From: Ramlibacter montanisoli
GTDB lineage: Bacteria; Pseudomonadota; Gammaproteobacteria; Burkholderiales; Burkholderiaceae_C
DNA length: 64,000 nt
Assembly (NCBI RefSeq): GCF_013087525.1
Contig: NZ_JABFCS010000001.1
Span: 2,542,001 to 2,606,000, forward strand
Direction: 5' to 3'
Shown: piece after piece, positions 37,851 through 46,827 of the stretch
Position numbering within the stretch: position 1 is the first letter of the stretch
How the letters are laid out: each line of letters opens with the position of its first letter
Translations under genes and position numbers: made by a program
Notes under the pieces: generated by a model
Seen by the model: only the letters and a program-made list of their open reading frames with translations
Told to the model about the DNA's origin: nothing
Database searches by the model: none

Positions 37851-38863
37851 TCAGAACAGCTGCAGGCTGACCCAGTAGGCGATCGCCGCGACGAAGGCGC
37901 TGGCCGGGATCGTGAGGATCCAGGCCCACACGATGTTGCCGGCCACGCCCCAGCGCACCGCGCTCATGCGGTGGGTGGAGCCGACGCCGACGATGGCGCC
38001 CGTGATGGTGTGCGTGGTGGACACCGGGATGCCCAGCGAGGTGGCGATGAACAGCGTCAGCGCGCCCCCGGTCTCGGCGCAGAAGCCGCCCACGGGCTTC
38101 AACTTGGTGATCTTCTGGCCCATGGTCTTGACGATGCGCCAGCCGCCGAACATGGTTCCCATGGCGATGGCGATGTAGCAGGCGATGATCACCCAGCCCG
38201 GAGGCGACTTGTCGCCGGCGGCCACGTAGCCGGTGGCGATCAGCAGCATCCAGATGATGCCGATGGTCTTCTGCGCGTCGTTGCCGCCGTGGCCCAGGCT
38301 GTAGGCGCCGGCGGAGACCAGCTGCAGTCGGCGGAACCACTTGTCCACGCGCGAGGGGCGGGTCGAGCGGAAGATGTTCGACACGATCACCATCATCAGC
38401 GAGCCGAGGATGAAGCCGAGCGTGGGCGAGATGAAGATGAAGATCACCGTCTTCCAGATGCCCGCGGCGATCAGGGCGCGCCCGCGCCGGCCTTGGCGAT
38501 CACGGCGCCGACGATGCCGCCGATCAGCGCGTGCGAGGAGCTGCTGGGGATGCCGTACCACCAGGTGATCACGTTCCAGGTGATGGCGCCCACCAGGGCG
38601 CCGAACACCACGTGGGTGTCGACCACGCCCGACTCCACGATGCCCTTGCCCACCGTGGCCGCCACGCTCAGGTGGAAGATGAAGATCGCCACGAAGTTGA
38701 AGAAGGCGGCGAACAGCACCGCCTGCGTGGGGCGCAGCACGCCGGTGGAGACCACGGTGGCGATGGAGTTCGCCGCGTCGTGGAAGCCGTTCATGAAATC
38801 GAACAGCAGCGCGATGACGACCAGCAGGATCACGACCCACAGGGCCGCTTGTGTCACGTCCAT
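37851..38863 (-). CDS. pit: Inorganic phosphate transporter PiT (frameshifted)
   Basis: About 337 residues of the PiT family: FDFMNGFHDAANSIATVVST and the repeat-like later GGNDAQKTIGIIWML are the two signature repeats; IPVSTTHTITGAIVGVGSTH near the C-terminus. The frame breaks near 38473-38480 (one base missing, AGAGA-x-LIAAGIW). Takes up phosphate with protons or sodium, low affinity. Directly followed upstream by a DUF47 protein on the same strand, the usual partner. Confidence 0.9.
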
Positions 38864-38876
38864 GGTGGCGGCCGCC

Positions 38877-39524
38877 TCAGGAATTCTCGAGGACGATGCC
38901 CTCGACGACGTTGGCCACGTCCTCGCACTTGTCGGTGATGGTCTCCAGCAGCTCGTAGATGGCCTTGAGCTTGATCACCTCGCGCACGTCCGGCTCTTCC
39001 CGGAACAGCTTGCTCAGCGCCGAGCGCATCACGCGGTCGGCGTCGGATTCCAGCTTGTCGATTTCCTCGCACACTTTCAGCGCTCCGACGGCGCTGTTGT
39101 GGTCGGACAGCTTGCTCAGGAGCGCCACCGCCTCCTGCACGCGTTCGCAGCAGCGCACGCTCAGGTCGGTCAGGCGGGTGATCTCCTCGGTCATGTGCCG
39201 CACGTCGTACAGCGCCATGGTCTCGGCCGAATCCTGGATCAGGTCGGCGACGTCGTCCATCGTGTTGATCAGCGTGTGGATCTGCTCGCGGTCGATCGGC
39301 GTGATGAAGGTGGAGTGGATGAGGCGGTTGACCTCGTGCGTCACCTTGTCGGCCGAACGCTCGGCGTGGTCGACTTCGCGGTTGTACTGCTCCCGCAGGT
39401 TGATGTCGCTGTAGTTGGCAACCAGCTTGGAGAACGCATGCGCGGCCTCCACCATGCGCTCGGCATGCTGGTTGAACATTTCGAAGAAGTTGCCTTCTTT
39501 CGGGAGCAGTTTCTTGAAGAGCAT
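38877..39524 (-). CDS. DUF47 PhoU-like protein (Pit accessory)
   Basis: 215 residues with helical repeats: LLPKEGNFFEMFNQHAERMV, VDHAERSADKVTHEVNRLIH, TPIDREQIHTLINTMDDVAD. This is the TIGR00153/DUF47 family, with two PhoU-like three-helix bundles that bind metals through Glu/Asp/Asn motifs. It is usually next to pit and is thought to control phosphate uptake by it. Ends 13 bases before pit. Confidence 0.95.
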   Translation of the reverse strand: MLFKKLLPKEGNFFEMFNQHAERMVEAAHAFSKLVANYSDINLREQYNREVDHAERSADKVTHEVNRLIHSTFITPIDREQIHTLINTMDDVADLIQDSAETMALYDVRHMTEEITRLTDLSVRCCERVQEAVALLSKLSDHNSAVGALKVCEEIDKLESDADRVMRSALSKLFREEPDVREVIKLKAIYELLETITDKCEDVANVVEGIVLENS

Positions 39525-39586
39525 GGAAGGCCGGGGGCGGGTTTGTTTTCGTGCGAACCGCGCGCGAGTTTACCCGCCGCCCCCTG

Positions 39587-39958
39587 TCAGCCATTGCGGA
39601 ATATGAAATAGACGGCGCCCACCATGCACAGCGCCGCCCAAAGGTAGTCCAGCTTCAGCGGCTCCTTCAGGAAGAAGACGGCAAAGGGCACGAACACGAG
39701 CAGGGTGATCACTTCCTGCATGATCTTGAGCTGGCCGACCGAGAAGCCCGCCTGCTGGTGGCCGATGCGGTTGGCCGGCACCTGCAGCAGGTATTCGGCC
39801 AGCGCGATGCCCCAGCTCACGAAGGCCGCGGTGTACCAGGGCGCGGTCGCCAGGCTGCGCAGGTGGCCGTACCAGGCGAAGGTCATGAAGACATTGGATG
39901 CGGCCAGCAGCAGCACGGTCTGCAGCGGCAGCGGAAGGAAGGAAGAAAGCGCGCTCAT
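39587..39958 (-). CDS. DUF486 membrane protein
   Basis: 123 residues in four membrane helices: LQTVLLLAASNVFMTFAWYG, WYTAAFVSWGIALAEYLLQV, FSVGQLKIMQEVITLLVFVP, DYLWAALCMVGAVYFIF. This is the DUF486 family, similar to small multidrug-resistance fold but with function unknown. PANRIGHQQAGFS is its best signature. ATG at 39958 overlaps by two bases the start codon of the divergent synthase. Confidence 0.9.
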   Translation of the reverse strand: MSALSSFLPLPLQTVLLLAASNVFMTFAWYGHLRSLATAPWYTAAFVSWGIALAEYLLQVPANRIGHQQAGFSVGQLKIMQEVITLLVFVPFAVFFLKEPLKLDYLWAALCMVGAVYFIFRNG

Positions 39959-40593
39959 GGCGGCATTATCGGAAGGGCTGGTCTGGGTCGACGAACACCT
40001 GGTCGTGCTGGACAAGCCGGCCGGCCTGCTGGCGGTGCCCGGCCGGGGGAGGACAAGCAGGACTGCCTGTCGGCCCGCGCGCAGGCGCTGTGGCCCGACG
40101 CGCTGGTGGTGCACCGGCTGGACATGGCGACCTCGGGCCTGTTCCTCATGGGACGCGGCATCCACATGCAGCGCGTGTTGAGCCGCGCCTTCGCTGAGCG
40201 CGCCGTGCACAAGCGCTACGAGGCGGTGGTCGCCGGCACGCTGGCTCCCCGGGAAGCCAGGGCGTGATCGAGCTGCCGCTGGCGCGCGACTGGCCGAACC
40301 GGCCGCTGCAGAAGGTGGACCGCGAGCACGGACGGCCGAGCACGACGCGCTGGGAGGTGCTGGCGGCCGGGGCCGGCACGACGCGGCTCGCCCTGGAGCC
40401 GGTCACCGGCCGATCGCACCAGTTGCGGGTGCACCTGCAGGCCATCGGGCACCCGATCCTGGGCGATCCGCTCTATGCGCCGCCCGAATGGCAGCGCGCC
40501 GCCGCGCGGCTGCTGCTGCACGCCTGCGCGCTGCAGCTGGCGCATCCGGCCTCGGGCGAGCCGCTGTCCTTTGCCAGCGCGGTGCCGTTCTAG
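39957..40593 (+). CDS. RluA-family pseudouridine synthase (two frameshifts)
   Basis: About 212 residues. GLVWVDEHLVVLDKPAGLLA opens, then after a lost G in the run at 40045-40049 DCLSARAQALWPDALVVHRL, with the catalytic HRLDMATSGL, ERAVHKRYEAVVAGTL; a second lost G near 40260-40262 leads to RPSTTRWEVLA, VTGRSHQLRVHLQAIGHPIL and ending LQLAHPASGEPLSF. All active-site parts of RluA are present. No S4 domain, so RluA type, target likely rRNA or tRNA. Start ATG overlaps the divergent DUF486 start. Confidence 0.85.
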
Positions 40594-40645
40594 CGGAACT
40601 AGGCGCAGGCGCTTCGTCTCTGACAGTTTCGATCCCGGAGCACCC

Positions 40646-41260
40646 ATGGCCCACTTCTCCCGCCGCACCGCCGCCGCCGCGCTGGTCGCCCTGCCCTTCT
40701 GCTGGACCGGCGCACGCGCGCAGCAGGCCGCCGCGCGGCGGGCGACGCCGCGCCAGACCGAAGGCCCCTTCTACCCGGTCACGCTGCCGCAGGACGCGGA
40801 CGCCGACCTGCTGCGCAACGGCCAGGTGAACTACGCGCACGGCCAGCCGGCCTGGGTGGAAGGCGTGGTGAGCGACCTGGAGGGCAGGCCGGTGGCCGGC
40901 GCGCAGGTGGAGATCTGGCAGTGCGACCACCAGGGCCGCTACCACCATCCGGGCGACGGCGGCCGCGCCGACCCGGACTTCCAGGGCTTCGGCCGCGTGA
41001 CGGTGGGCAGCGACGGGCGCTACCGCTTCCGCACGATCAAGCCGGTGCCTTATTCGGGCCGCACGCCGCACATCCACGTGAAGGTGAAGCTGGCGCGGCG
41101 CGAGCTGCTCACCACCCAGCTCTACGTGGAAGGCGACCCGAACAACGAGCGCGATTTCCTCTGGCGCAACCTCGGCACCGACCGCACGCTGGTCACCGTG
41201 CCCTTCCGCGCGGGCAGCGACGGGCTGCAGGCAAGCTTCCCGATCGTCGTCGCGGCCTGA
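40646..41260 (+). CDS. Exported intradiol ring-cleavage dioxygenase (protocatechuate 3,4-dioxygenase-like)
   Basis: 204 residues starting with a Tat-like signal (SRRTAAAALVALPFCW). The core has TEGPFYP, GRPVAGAQVEIWQCDHQGRY, GRYRFRTIKPVPYSGRTPHI; iron ligands would be Y99, a second Tyr (126 or 136), H142 and H144. Non-heme Fe(III) dioxygenases cleave catechols between the hydroxyls. Exported versions of this family are known in Burkholderiales but their substrate is not. Downstream is a SDR, 16 bases away. Confidence 0.8.
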   Translation: MAHFSRRTAAAALVALPFCWTGARAQQAAARRATPRQTEGPFYPVTLPQDADADLLRNGQVNYAHGQPAWVEGVVSDLEGRPVAGAQVEIWQCDHQGRYHHPGDGGRADPDFQGFGRVTVGSDGRYRFRTIKPVPYSGRTPHIHVKVKLARRELLTTQLYVEGDPNNERDFLWRNLGTDRTLVTVPFRAGSDGLQASFPIVVAA

Positions 41261-41276
41261 CGCGTACGATGCGGGG

Positions 41277-42035
41277 ATGACCCAGCGACACCTCACCATC
41301 CTCACCGGCGCCTCCCGCGGCATGGGCCTCGCCATGGCGCAGCAACTGCTCGCCAGCGGCCACGACCTGCTGACGATCTCGCGCAAGCCCAACGAAGAAC
41401 TCGCCGCGCAGGCGGAACTGGCCGGCCGCCGCTGCGAGCAGTGGCCGCAGGACCTGGCGCGTGCCGACACGGCGGCGGCCCGGCTCGAAACCTGGCTGAA
41501 GGCGCAGGACAGCGGCACGCTCGCCTCGGTCACGCTGATCAACAACGCGGGACTGATCCCGCGGATCGCGCCGCTGGAAGACATCCCGGCCGCGCAGCTG
41601 GCCGAATGCATGCGCGTCGACCTGGAAGCGCCGATGCTGCTCACCGGCGCCTTCCTGCGCGCCACCGCCGGCTGGAAGACGCCGCGCCGCATCCTCAACA
41701 TCTCGTCCGGGCTGGGCCGGCGCGCGATGGCGGCGCAGGCCGCCTACTGCGCGGCCAAGGCCGGCATGGACCACTTCACGCGCTGCGTGGCGCTCGAGCA
41801 GGCCGCATTGCCGCACGGCGCGCGCATCTGTTCGCTGGCGCCGGGCGTGATCGACACCGACATGCAGGTGCAGCTGCGCAATGCCGATGCGAAGAGTTTC
41901 CCGGACCGCGGGACCTTCGAAGGGCTGAAGGAAAAGGGGATGCTCACGTCGCCGCAGGAGGCGGCGGCGCGGGTGCTGGCCTTCCTGCAGCGCGCCGATT
42001 TCGGCAGCAATCCGGTCGCGGACGTTCGCGATTGA
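41277..42035 (+). CDS. SDR family NAD(P)-dependent oxidoreductase
   Basis: 252 residues with TILTGASRGMGLAMAQQLLA (TGxxxGxG), NNAG, the Ser in ILNISSGLGRRAM and the YCAAKAGM catalytic Tyr-Lys, as well as APGVIDTDMQ. Resembles the sepiapterin/benzil reductase-like SDRs. A Tyr, Ser and Lys are present, so it is active. Substrate unknown; its position after the intradiol dioxygenase gives no firm clue. Confidence 0.85.
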   Translation: MTQRHLTILTGASRGMGLAMAQQLLASGHDLLTISRKPNEELAAQAELAGRRCEQWPQDLARADTAAARLETWLKAQDSGTLASVTLINNAGLIPRIAPLEDIPAAQLAECMRVDLEAPMLLTGAFLRATAGWKTPRRILNISSGLGRRAMAAQAAYCAAKAGMDHFTRCVALEQAALPHGARICSLAPGVIDTDMQVQLRNADAKSFPDRGTFEGLKEKGMLTSPQEAAARVLAFLQRADFGSNPVADVRD

Positions 42036-42036
42036 G

Positions 42037-42074
42037 GTGTTGGGGTTCGCTGGCGCGAAGCCGCACCCCAACAC
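42037..42074. terminator. Inverted-repeat hairpin between convergent SDR and dioxygenase genes
   Basis: GTGTTGGGGT pairs perfectly over 10 bases with ACCCCAACAC, with an 18-base loop that holds TTCGC/GCGAA. No T run, so it could be a weak terminator or a REP-like element. Sits in the intergenic space of two convergent genes. Confidence 0.5.
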
Positions 42075-42801
42075 TCAAGCGTCCTGGAACCCCCGCTGCG
42101 GCAGGTCACCACCAGCGTATCCCGGTAACCCCCGCCGCCAGCGGCTGGATCGGCGTGGTCTCGTGGATCACGCGCGCGTCGTCCAGCAGCAGCACGCTCC
42201 ATGGCTCCACCAGCGTGAAGCGCTGGCCGGCCGGGCCGTCGGCCTGGAACACGCGCGTCTCCCCACCCTTGACGCCTTCGCGCGCGACCAGGAAGACCGC
42301 GACCAGGTCCACGCCGTCGCGGTGCGCGCCTTCCGGCGTGGGCCGGCCGATGCCGCCGGCGGTGTCGATGCGGAACTGGTGCGCCTCGATGAACCAGGGC
42401 TGCGCGCCCCGCAGCCCGCTCGCCACCCCGGCCAGGGCCTGCAGCAGCTTCATCCACGCGGGGCTGGCCACCACGTCCGGCCGCATGGGGTCGAACCAGC
42501 GCTCCATGCCGCCGTGCAGCGCGTTGTATTCCAGCGGCTGCCAGTGCGCGCGGTGCGGCACCTGCGTGAGTTCCCCGCCATCGGCGACGAAGGAGGCGTG
42601 GCGCCGGCGCCGGTAGCGGCCCCCGTCCTTGAGGTACTGGTCCGGCGGCAGGTCGTCCCAGGAAGGCCGCAGCGCCTCCAGCTCCGCCGGCGTGCAGCCC
42701 GCCAGGGCACGGACGGCCTCGGCGCCGAGGACGGCATAGCCCTGTTGCCGCAACACGTCGGCGAGCCGGCCAGGATCGGTTTGGGGAGGGCGCAGGAGCA
42801 T
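42075..42801 (-). CDS. 2OG-Fe dioxygenase family protein (C-terminus frameshifted)
   Basis: About 240 residues. RRRRHASFVADGGEL, LHGGMERWFDPM, then EAHQFRIDTAGGIGRPTPEG followed by AHRDGVDLVAVFLVARE (H-x-D iron ligands), and HETTPIQPL at the distal His. This is the 2OG-Fe_Oxy_2 family (similar to L-isoleucine and L-lysine-type hydroxylases). The frame breaks at the G run near 42120: the next residues would be YRDTLVVT, as in the family. A second shift near 42100 leads to an ending of RGFQDA at 42075. Probably hydroxylates an amino acid or related acid; not certain. Confidence 0.8.
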
Positions 42802-42898
42802 GGCGGGAGCTTACCCAAGGCGGGCGGCGGCCGTTCCCTGACCTGCGTCAATTCCCCGGCGCCGCCGGCTCCTAAGCTGCCCGGAACAGGAGACCACC

Positions 42899-43369
42899 AT
42901 GCCCGCCCTGCCCTGGACCGAAGGCCTCGAACTCGGCCTGTCCTTCATGGACGACACCCACAAGGAGTTCATCGAGCTGCTGGCGCGCGCCGAAGCCGCC
43001 GACGATGCCACCCTGCCCGCGGTGTGGGAGGAACTGGTCGCGCACACGGCGGACCATTTCGGGCGCGAGGACGAATGGATGCTGGCCACCGGCTTCGCGC
43101 TGGGCAACTGCCACAGCTCGCACCACAAGGTGGTGCTGCAGGTGCTGCGCGACGGCCTGGCCAAGGCGGCCTCGGGCGACATGGCGCCGGCGCGGCAGAT
43201 GATCAAGGAGCTGGCCGTCTGGTTCCCGCAGCATGCGCAGACCATGGACGCGGCGCTGGCGCTGCACCTGCGCGGCCTGGGCTACGACCCGGAGACCGGC
43301 GAGGTGCTCGATGCCTCGGCGCTGCCGGCCGAGGCGATCAGCGGCTGCGGCGGATCGAGCTGCTCCTGA
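42899..43369 (+). CDS. Bacteriohemerythrin-like protein
   Basis: 156 residues. LSFMDDTHKEFIELLARAEA, TADHFGREDEWMLATGF, and CHSSHHKVVLQVLRDGL carry His and Glu/Asp in the usual hemerythrin positions; WFPQHAQTMDAALALHL provides the last His and Asp. Hemerythrins bind O2 at a di-iron centre; here the C-terminal tail ends in CGGSSCS, two Cys not seen in the family. Ribosome site CAGGAGACCACC. Neighbouring DUF427 gene is convergent, four bases past. Confidence 0.85.
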   Translation: MPALPWTEGLELGLSFMDDTHKEFIELLARAEAADDATLPAVWEELVAHTADHFGREDEWMLATGFALGNCHSSHHKVVLQVLRDGLAKAASGDMAPARQMIKELAVWFPQHAQTMDAALALHLRGLGYDPETGEVLDASALPAEAISGCGGSSCS

Positions 43370-43372
43370 CCC

Positions 43373-43655
43373 TCAGGGCTTGACTTCCACGCCCTTCCAG
43401 AACGCCACGCGGTCCTTCACCATCTGCGCCTCCGGCTTCGGTTCGGGGTAGTACCAGACCGCGTCCGGGTTCAGCTCCGCCGTTGACCAGCACCGAGTAG
43501 TAGCTGGCCTGCCCCTTCCACGGGCAGCTCGTGCGGTGGTTGCTGAAGGTGACGTACTCCCGCTTGAGCGCGCTGGCCGGGAAGTAGTGGTTGCCTTCCA
43601 CCACCACCGTGTCGTCGCTCTCCGCCAGCACCACGCCGTTCCACGTTGCCTTCAT
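43373..43655 (-). CDS. DUF427 domain protein (frameshifted)
   Basis: About 94 residues in the normal form: MKATWNGVVLAESDDTVVVE, FSNHRTSCPWKGQASYYSVL, then after a frame change near 43474-43484 ELNPDAVWYYPEPKPEAQMV and FWKGVEVKP. The CPWKG-x-ASYY and WYYPEP motifs are diagnostic of DUF427, a small beta-rich family with unclear function. 13 bases from egtD on the same strand and may be part of that operon. Confidence 0.85.
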
Positions 43656-43668
43656 CGCCGCGTCTCCT

Positions 43669-44588
43669 TCAGGGCGCGTGCAGCCAGTGCACGCTGAACA
43701 GCCGCTCGGGGTCGGTCCACACCGGGCCCGGCCGGAAGCCCGCGCGTTCGGCCAGGTCGCGCAGGCCGGGGACGGTGAACTTGCAGGAATTCTCCGTGTG
43801 CAGGCTCTCGCCTTCCTCGAACACGAAGCGCTCGCCGCACAGCGTGACCACCTGCCGTGCCATGCTCACCAGGTGCATCTCGATGCGCTGCAGCGGCGCG
43901 TTGTAGAAGGCGTAGTGCGCGAACTGCGAGAGCTGGAAGTTGGCGCCCAGCTCGCGGTTGGCGCGCACCAGCAGGTTCCGGTTGAAGTCCGCGGTGACGC
44001 CCTGCGCGTCGTTGTAGGCCGCATGCAGCACCTGGGGTCCTTCACCAGGTCGGCGCCCAGCAGCAGTGCGCCGCCGCGCAACACCTGCGCGGCGCGCTGC
44101 AGGAAGGCCAGGCTCTCGTCGGGCGTGAAGTTGCCCAGCGTCGAGCCCGGGAAGAAGCCGATGCGCTGGCCGCGGCCGCTGCGCGGGGGCAGCTCGAAGC
44201 CCTGCGTGTAGTCGGCCACCACCGGCTGCACGTCCAGGCCGGCGAACTCGGAGCGCAGCATGGCCGCGGCGTCGCGCAGGTGGTCGCCCGAGATGTCGAT
44301 CGGCACGTAGCGCGCGGGCGCCTCGAAGGCCTGCAGCAGCAGGCGCACCTTGCGCAGCGATCCCGCGCCGAATTCGACGATCTCGGCGCCGGGTCCCGCC
44401 AGCGCCGCCATCTCGCCGGCGCTGCGTTGCAGGATGCCGATCTCGGTGCGCGTGGGGTAGTACTCGGGCAGCTCGCAGATGCGGTCGAACAGGCGCGAGC
44501 CTTCCACGTCGTAGAAGTACTTGGGCGAGATGCTGCGCGGCCGGGTGGACAGCGCGGCGAGGAAGTCGCGGCCGAACTCCGTCAGCAT
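43669..44588 (-). CDS. egtD: L-histidine N-alpha-methyltransferase EgtD (frameshifted)
   Basis: About 306 residues. SISPKYFYDVEGSRLFDRIC, ELPEYYPTRTEIGIL, the SAM loop VEFGAGSLRKVRLLLQAFE, YVPIDISGDHLRDAA, GFFPGSTLGNFTPDE, then a C is lost in the run at 44034-44037 (DPQVLHAAYNDAQGVTADFN follows), ending MHLVSMARQVV and FTVPGLRDLAERAGF. Trimethylates histidine to hercynine with SAM. Its start overlaps the egtB stop by seven bases. Confidence 0.92.
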
Positions 44589-45838
44589 GCACCGTCCCTG
44601 GCGAGCCGCAGGCCGCTGAACTGCCAGCGCGCAGCCGGCGGGAAGAAGTTGCGGTAGCTGCGGCGGGCGTGCCCCGGCGCGGTCGCGCTGCTGCCGCCGC
44701 GCAGCACCATCTGGCCGACCATGAACTTGCCGTTGTATTCGGCCACGGCACCGGCCCAGGGGTGGTAGCCGGGGTAGGGGTCGTAGGAGGAACGGGTCCA
44801 CTGCCAAGCGTGGCCGGTGAGCTGGCGCATGCCCGTCAGCTCGTACGCGGCTTCCCATTCGGCTTCGGTCGGCAGGCGCGCACCGGCCCATTCGGCATAG
44901 GCGGCGGCCTCGTAGAAGCTCAGGTGGCACACCGGCGCTTCCGGGTCCAGCGGGCGCACGCCGTCGAGGCCGAACACCTGCCACTGCGCCGAGGGCGCGC
45001 GCGGGTCGCCGGGCGCCAGCCAGTAGATCGGCGCCTGCCACTGCTGCGACTGCACGGTCGCCCAGCCGTCGGACAGCCAGAGCGAGGCGGTGCGGTAGCC
45101 GCCGTCGGCGATGAAGTCCGCGTACTCGCCGCAGGTCACCAGCCGGTCGGCGATGCGGAAGGGCTGCAGCCAGGTCGTGTGGCGCGGCGTCTCGTTGTCG
45201 AAGGCGAAGCCCTCGCCCGGGTGGCCGATGCGCACCGGGCCGCCCGGTCCCGTGATCCATTCCATCGCCGGCGTGCTGCCGGCCAGGCGCAGCGCGGGCG
45301 CGTCGACGGGCTCGTAGGCGGGCAGCAACGGATTGCAGGACAGCGCATGCAGCACGTCGGTGAGGATCAGCTCCTGGTGCTGCTGCTCGTGCTGCACGCC
45401 CAGCTCCAGCAGCTTCTGCGCGGCGTCCCAGGTCGCGTCGTCGGCCGTGCGGATCAGGTGCTCCACGCCGGCTTCGACATGCGCGCGGTAGCGGTGCACC
45501 GACGTCAGCAGCGGCCGCGTGAGCAGGCCGCGCTGCGGGCGCGGATGGCGCGGGCCGAAGGACTCGTAATAGGAATTGAACAGGTGGTTCCAGCGCGGCT
45601 CGAAGGGCTCGTAGCCCTTGGCATGCGGGCCCAGCACCACGGCCTCGAAGAACCAGCTGGTGTGCGCCAGGTGCCACTTGGTCGGGCTGGCCTCGGGCAT
45701 GGACTGCACGCACTGGTCTTCGGCCGACAGGGGCGCGGCCAGCGCGAGCGTGCGCGATCGGACGGCGGCGAAGCGGTCGGCCAGGTCGTCTCGGCTGGCG
45801 CCGGGCTCGACGGCGGCCGCGGCGGGCGATGGGTTCAT
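44582..45838 (-). CDS. egtB: Ergothioneine biosynthesis sulfoxide synthase EgtB
   Basis: 418 residues: DinB-type helical domain with KWHLAHTSWFFEAVVLGPH (iron His near 56-59), then HEQQHQELILTDVLHALSCN with H150 and H154 as the other iron ligands; FGE-sulfatase domain with WLSDGWATV, LPTEAEWEAAYELTG, WQWTRSSYDPYPGYHPWAG and GGSSATAPGHARRSYRNFFP. Links hercynine to Cys (or gamma-Glu-Cys) with O2. EgtA, C and E genes are not near, as in many two-gene ergothioneine loci; the final lyase would be elsewhere. Confidence 0.92.
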   Translation of the reverse strand: MNPSPAAAAVEPGASRDDLADRFAAVRSRTLALAAPLSAEDQCVQSMPEASPTKWHLAHTSWFFEAVVLGPHAKGYEPFEPRWNHLFNSYYESFGPRHPRPQRGLLTRPLLTSVHRYRAHVEAGVEHLIRTADDATWDAAQKLLELGVQHEQQHQELILTDVLHALSCNPLLPAYEPVDAPALRLAGSTPAMEWITGPGGPVRIGHPGEGFAFDNETPRHTTWLQPFRIADRLVTCGEYADFIADGGYRTASLWLSDGWATVQSQQWQAPIYWLAPGDPRAPSAQWQVFGLDGVRPLDPEAPVCHLSFYEAAAYAEWAGARLPTEAEWEAAYELTGMRQLTGHAWQWTRSSYDPYPGYHPWAGAVAEYNGKFMVGQMVLRGGSSATAPGHARRSYRNFFPPAARWQFSGLRLARDGAC

Positions 45839-45964
45839 GCGGATGGGCTCCTGCGGGTGCAACGCGCCTGCTGCGGCCGCGCTGCCAATGCGAACAACCC
45901 CTGCGCTTTCATTACAGCACAGGGGAGGATGGCAGGTGGGCGGTGGTGGCGCTCCGCCGGGGCG

Positions 45965-46357
45965 TCAATCGCGTTCCTGCAGGGCGACCTGCGGCTCGCG
46001 CAACTGGCGCCATTGGCCCCAGCGGCTCGGGCTGTCGTCCACGCGGACGAACAGCACCGGCTCCTCGCAGGCGGACCACTTGGCGCAGTGCTGCTTCCAC
46101 TTGCGCACCTGGCCCGGCGGGACGTAGAGGTACACCGGCTGCACGCCGGCGGGGACCAGCTTCTCGCCGGCCAGCACCGGGTTGGGATAGATCACGGGCG
46201 GCGGCGCTGCCTTGCCCTTGATCACGATGCGGCCGTAGATGCCGGGCTTCATGGGGCCGCCGGTCGTCGCGTTGCGGTAGTCCTGCAGGGACTGGGCACA
46301 GGCGGCCCCGGCCAGCGTCCCCAGCACCAGCGCCGCGCCGGCGCGCAGCGCGCTCAC
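45965..46357 (-). CDS. Hypothetical exported protein, partner of the small CTTC protein
   Basis: GTG start at 46357 that overlaps the stop of the upstream gene (GTGA). Signal peptide (ALRAGAALVLGTLAGAACAQ), then about 105 residues with PPPVIYPNPVLAGEKLVPAG, VYLYVPPGQVRKWKQHCAKW and CEEPVLFVRVDD. Two Cys separated by six residues (HCAKWSAC) are the visible feature. No family known to me. The strands VIYPNPV and VYLYVPP suggest a beta-rich periplasmic domain. Confidence 0.6.
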   Translation of the reverse strand: MSALRAGAALVLGTLAGAACAQSLQDYRNATTGGPMKPGIYGRIVIKGKAAPPPVIYPNPVLAGEKLVPAGVQPVYLYVPPGQVRKWKQHCAKWSACEEPVLFVRVDDSPSRWGQWRQLREPQVALQERD

Positions 46358-46593
46358 AGCTGCCTCCCCGGCCCGCCCAGGGTGCAGGTGGTGCACATCC
46401 CCGGCAGGCGGTCTACCGCCGGCGCCGGCGGCGCCTTCACCTTCACGACCTGCACCGGTGCGTCCGCCGCGGGCCGCTCCGGCGCCCGCTCGCGGCCGGC
46501 CCAGGTGCTCAGCGCGGCCGCAACGGCGGCGATGCTCACGGCCGTGACGGCCACCGTGGTGACGAGGCGGGAAGACCTTGCGCGCGTGTCCAT
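46354..46593 (-). CDS. Small single-pass membrane protein with C-terminal CTTC motif
   Basis: 79 residues: basic start, a helix (LVTTVAVTAVSIAAVAAALS), a Pro/Ala-rich periplasmic linker and a tail with DRLPGMCTTCTLGGPGRQ. The C-x2-C pair close to the end suggests a metal or disulfide role, but I recognise no family. Coupled to the next gene by GTGA. Confidence 0.5.
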   Translation of the reverse strand: MDTRARSSRLVTTVAVTAVSIAAVAAALSTWAGRERAPERPAADAPVQVVKVKAPPAPAVDRLPGMCTTCTLGGPGRQL

Positions 46594-46827
46594 GGGAAAG
46601 CTCCGGCAGTACGGCTGTGTTTCTACCGACCGGGAGGCGAACCGGCGTGTAGGCGCAGGCGAACTGCGTCGGGAGGATTTGCCCTGCGCCGCGTCGGACG
46701 CGTCCTACAAACAGCTCGGCCGTAGGTTGTTCAGGACGGCCTGGATCGCTCATCAGGACATGCACAGCCTGCATTTGCCCGCAGTCGCCGTCTTCGCTAC
46801 ATTGGTTTGCTCATCCAGGAGAAAGCC

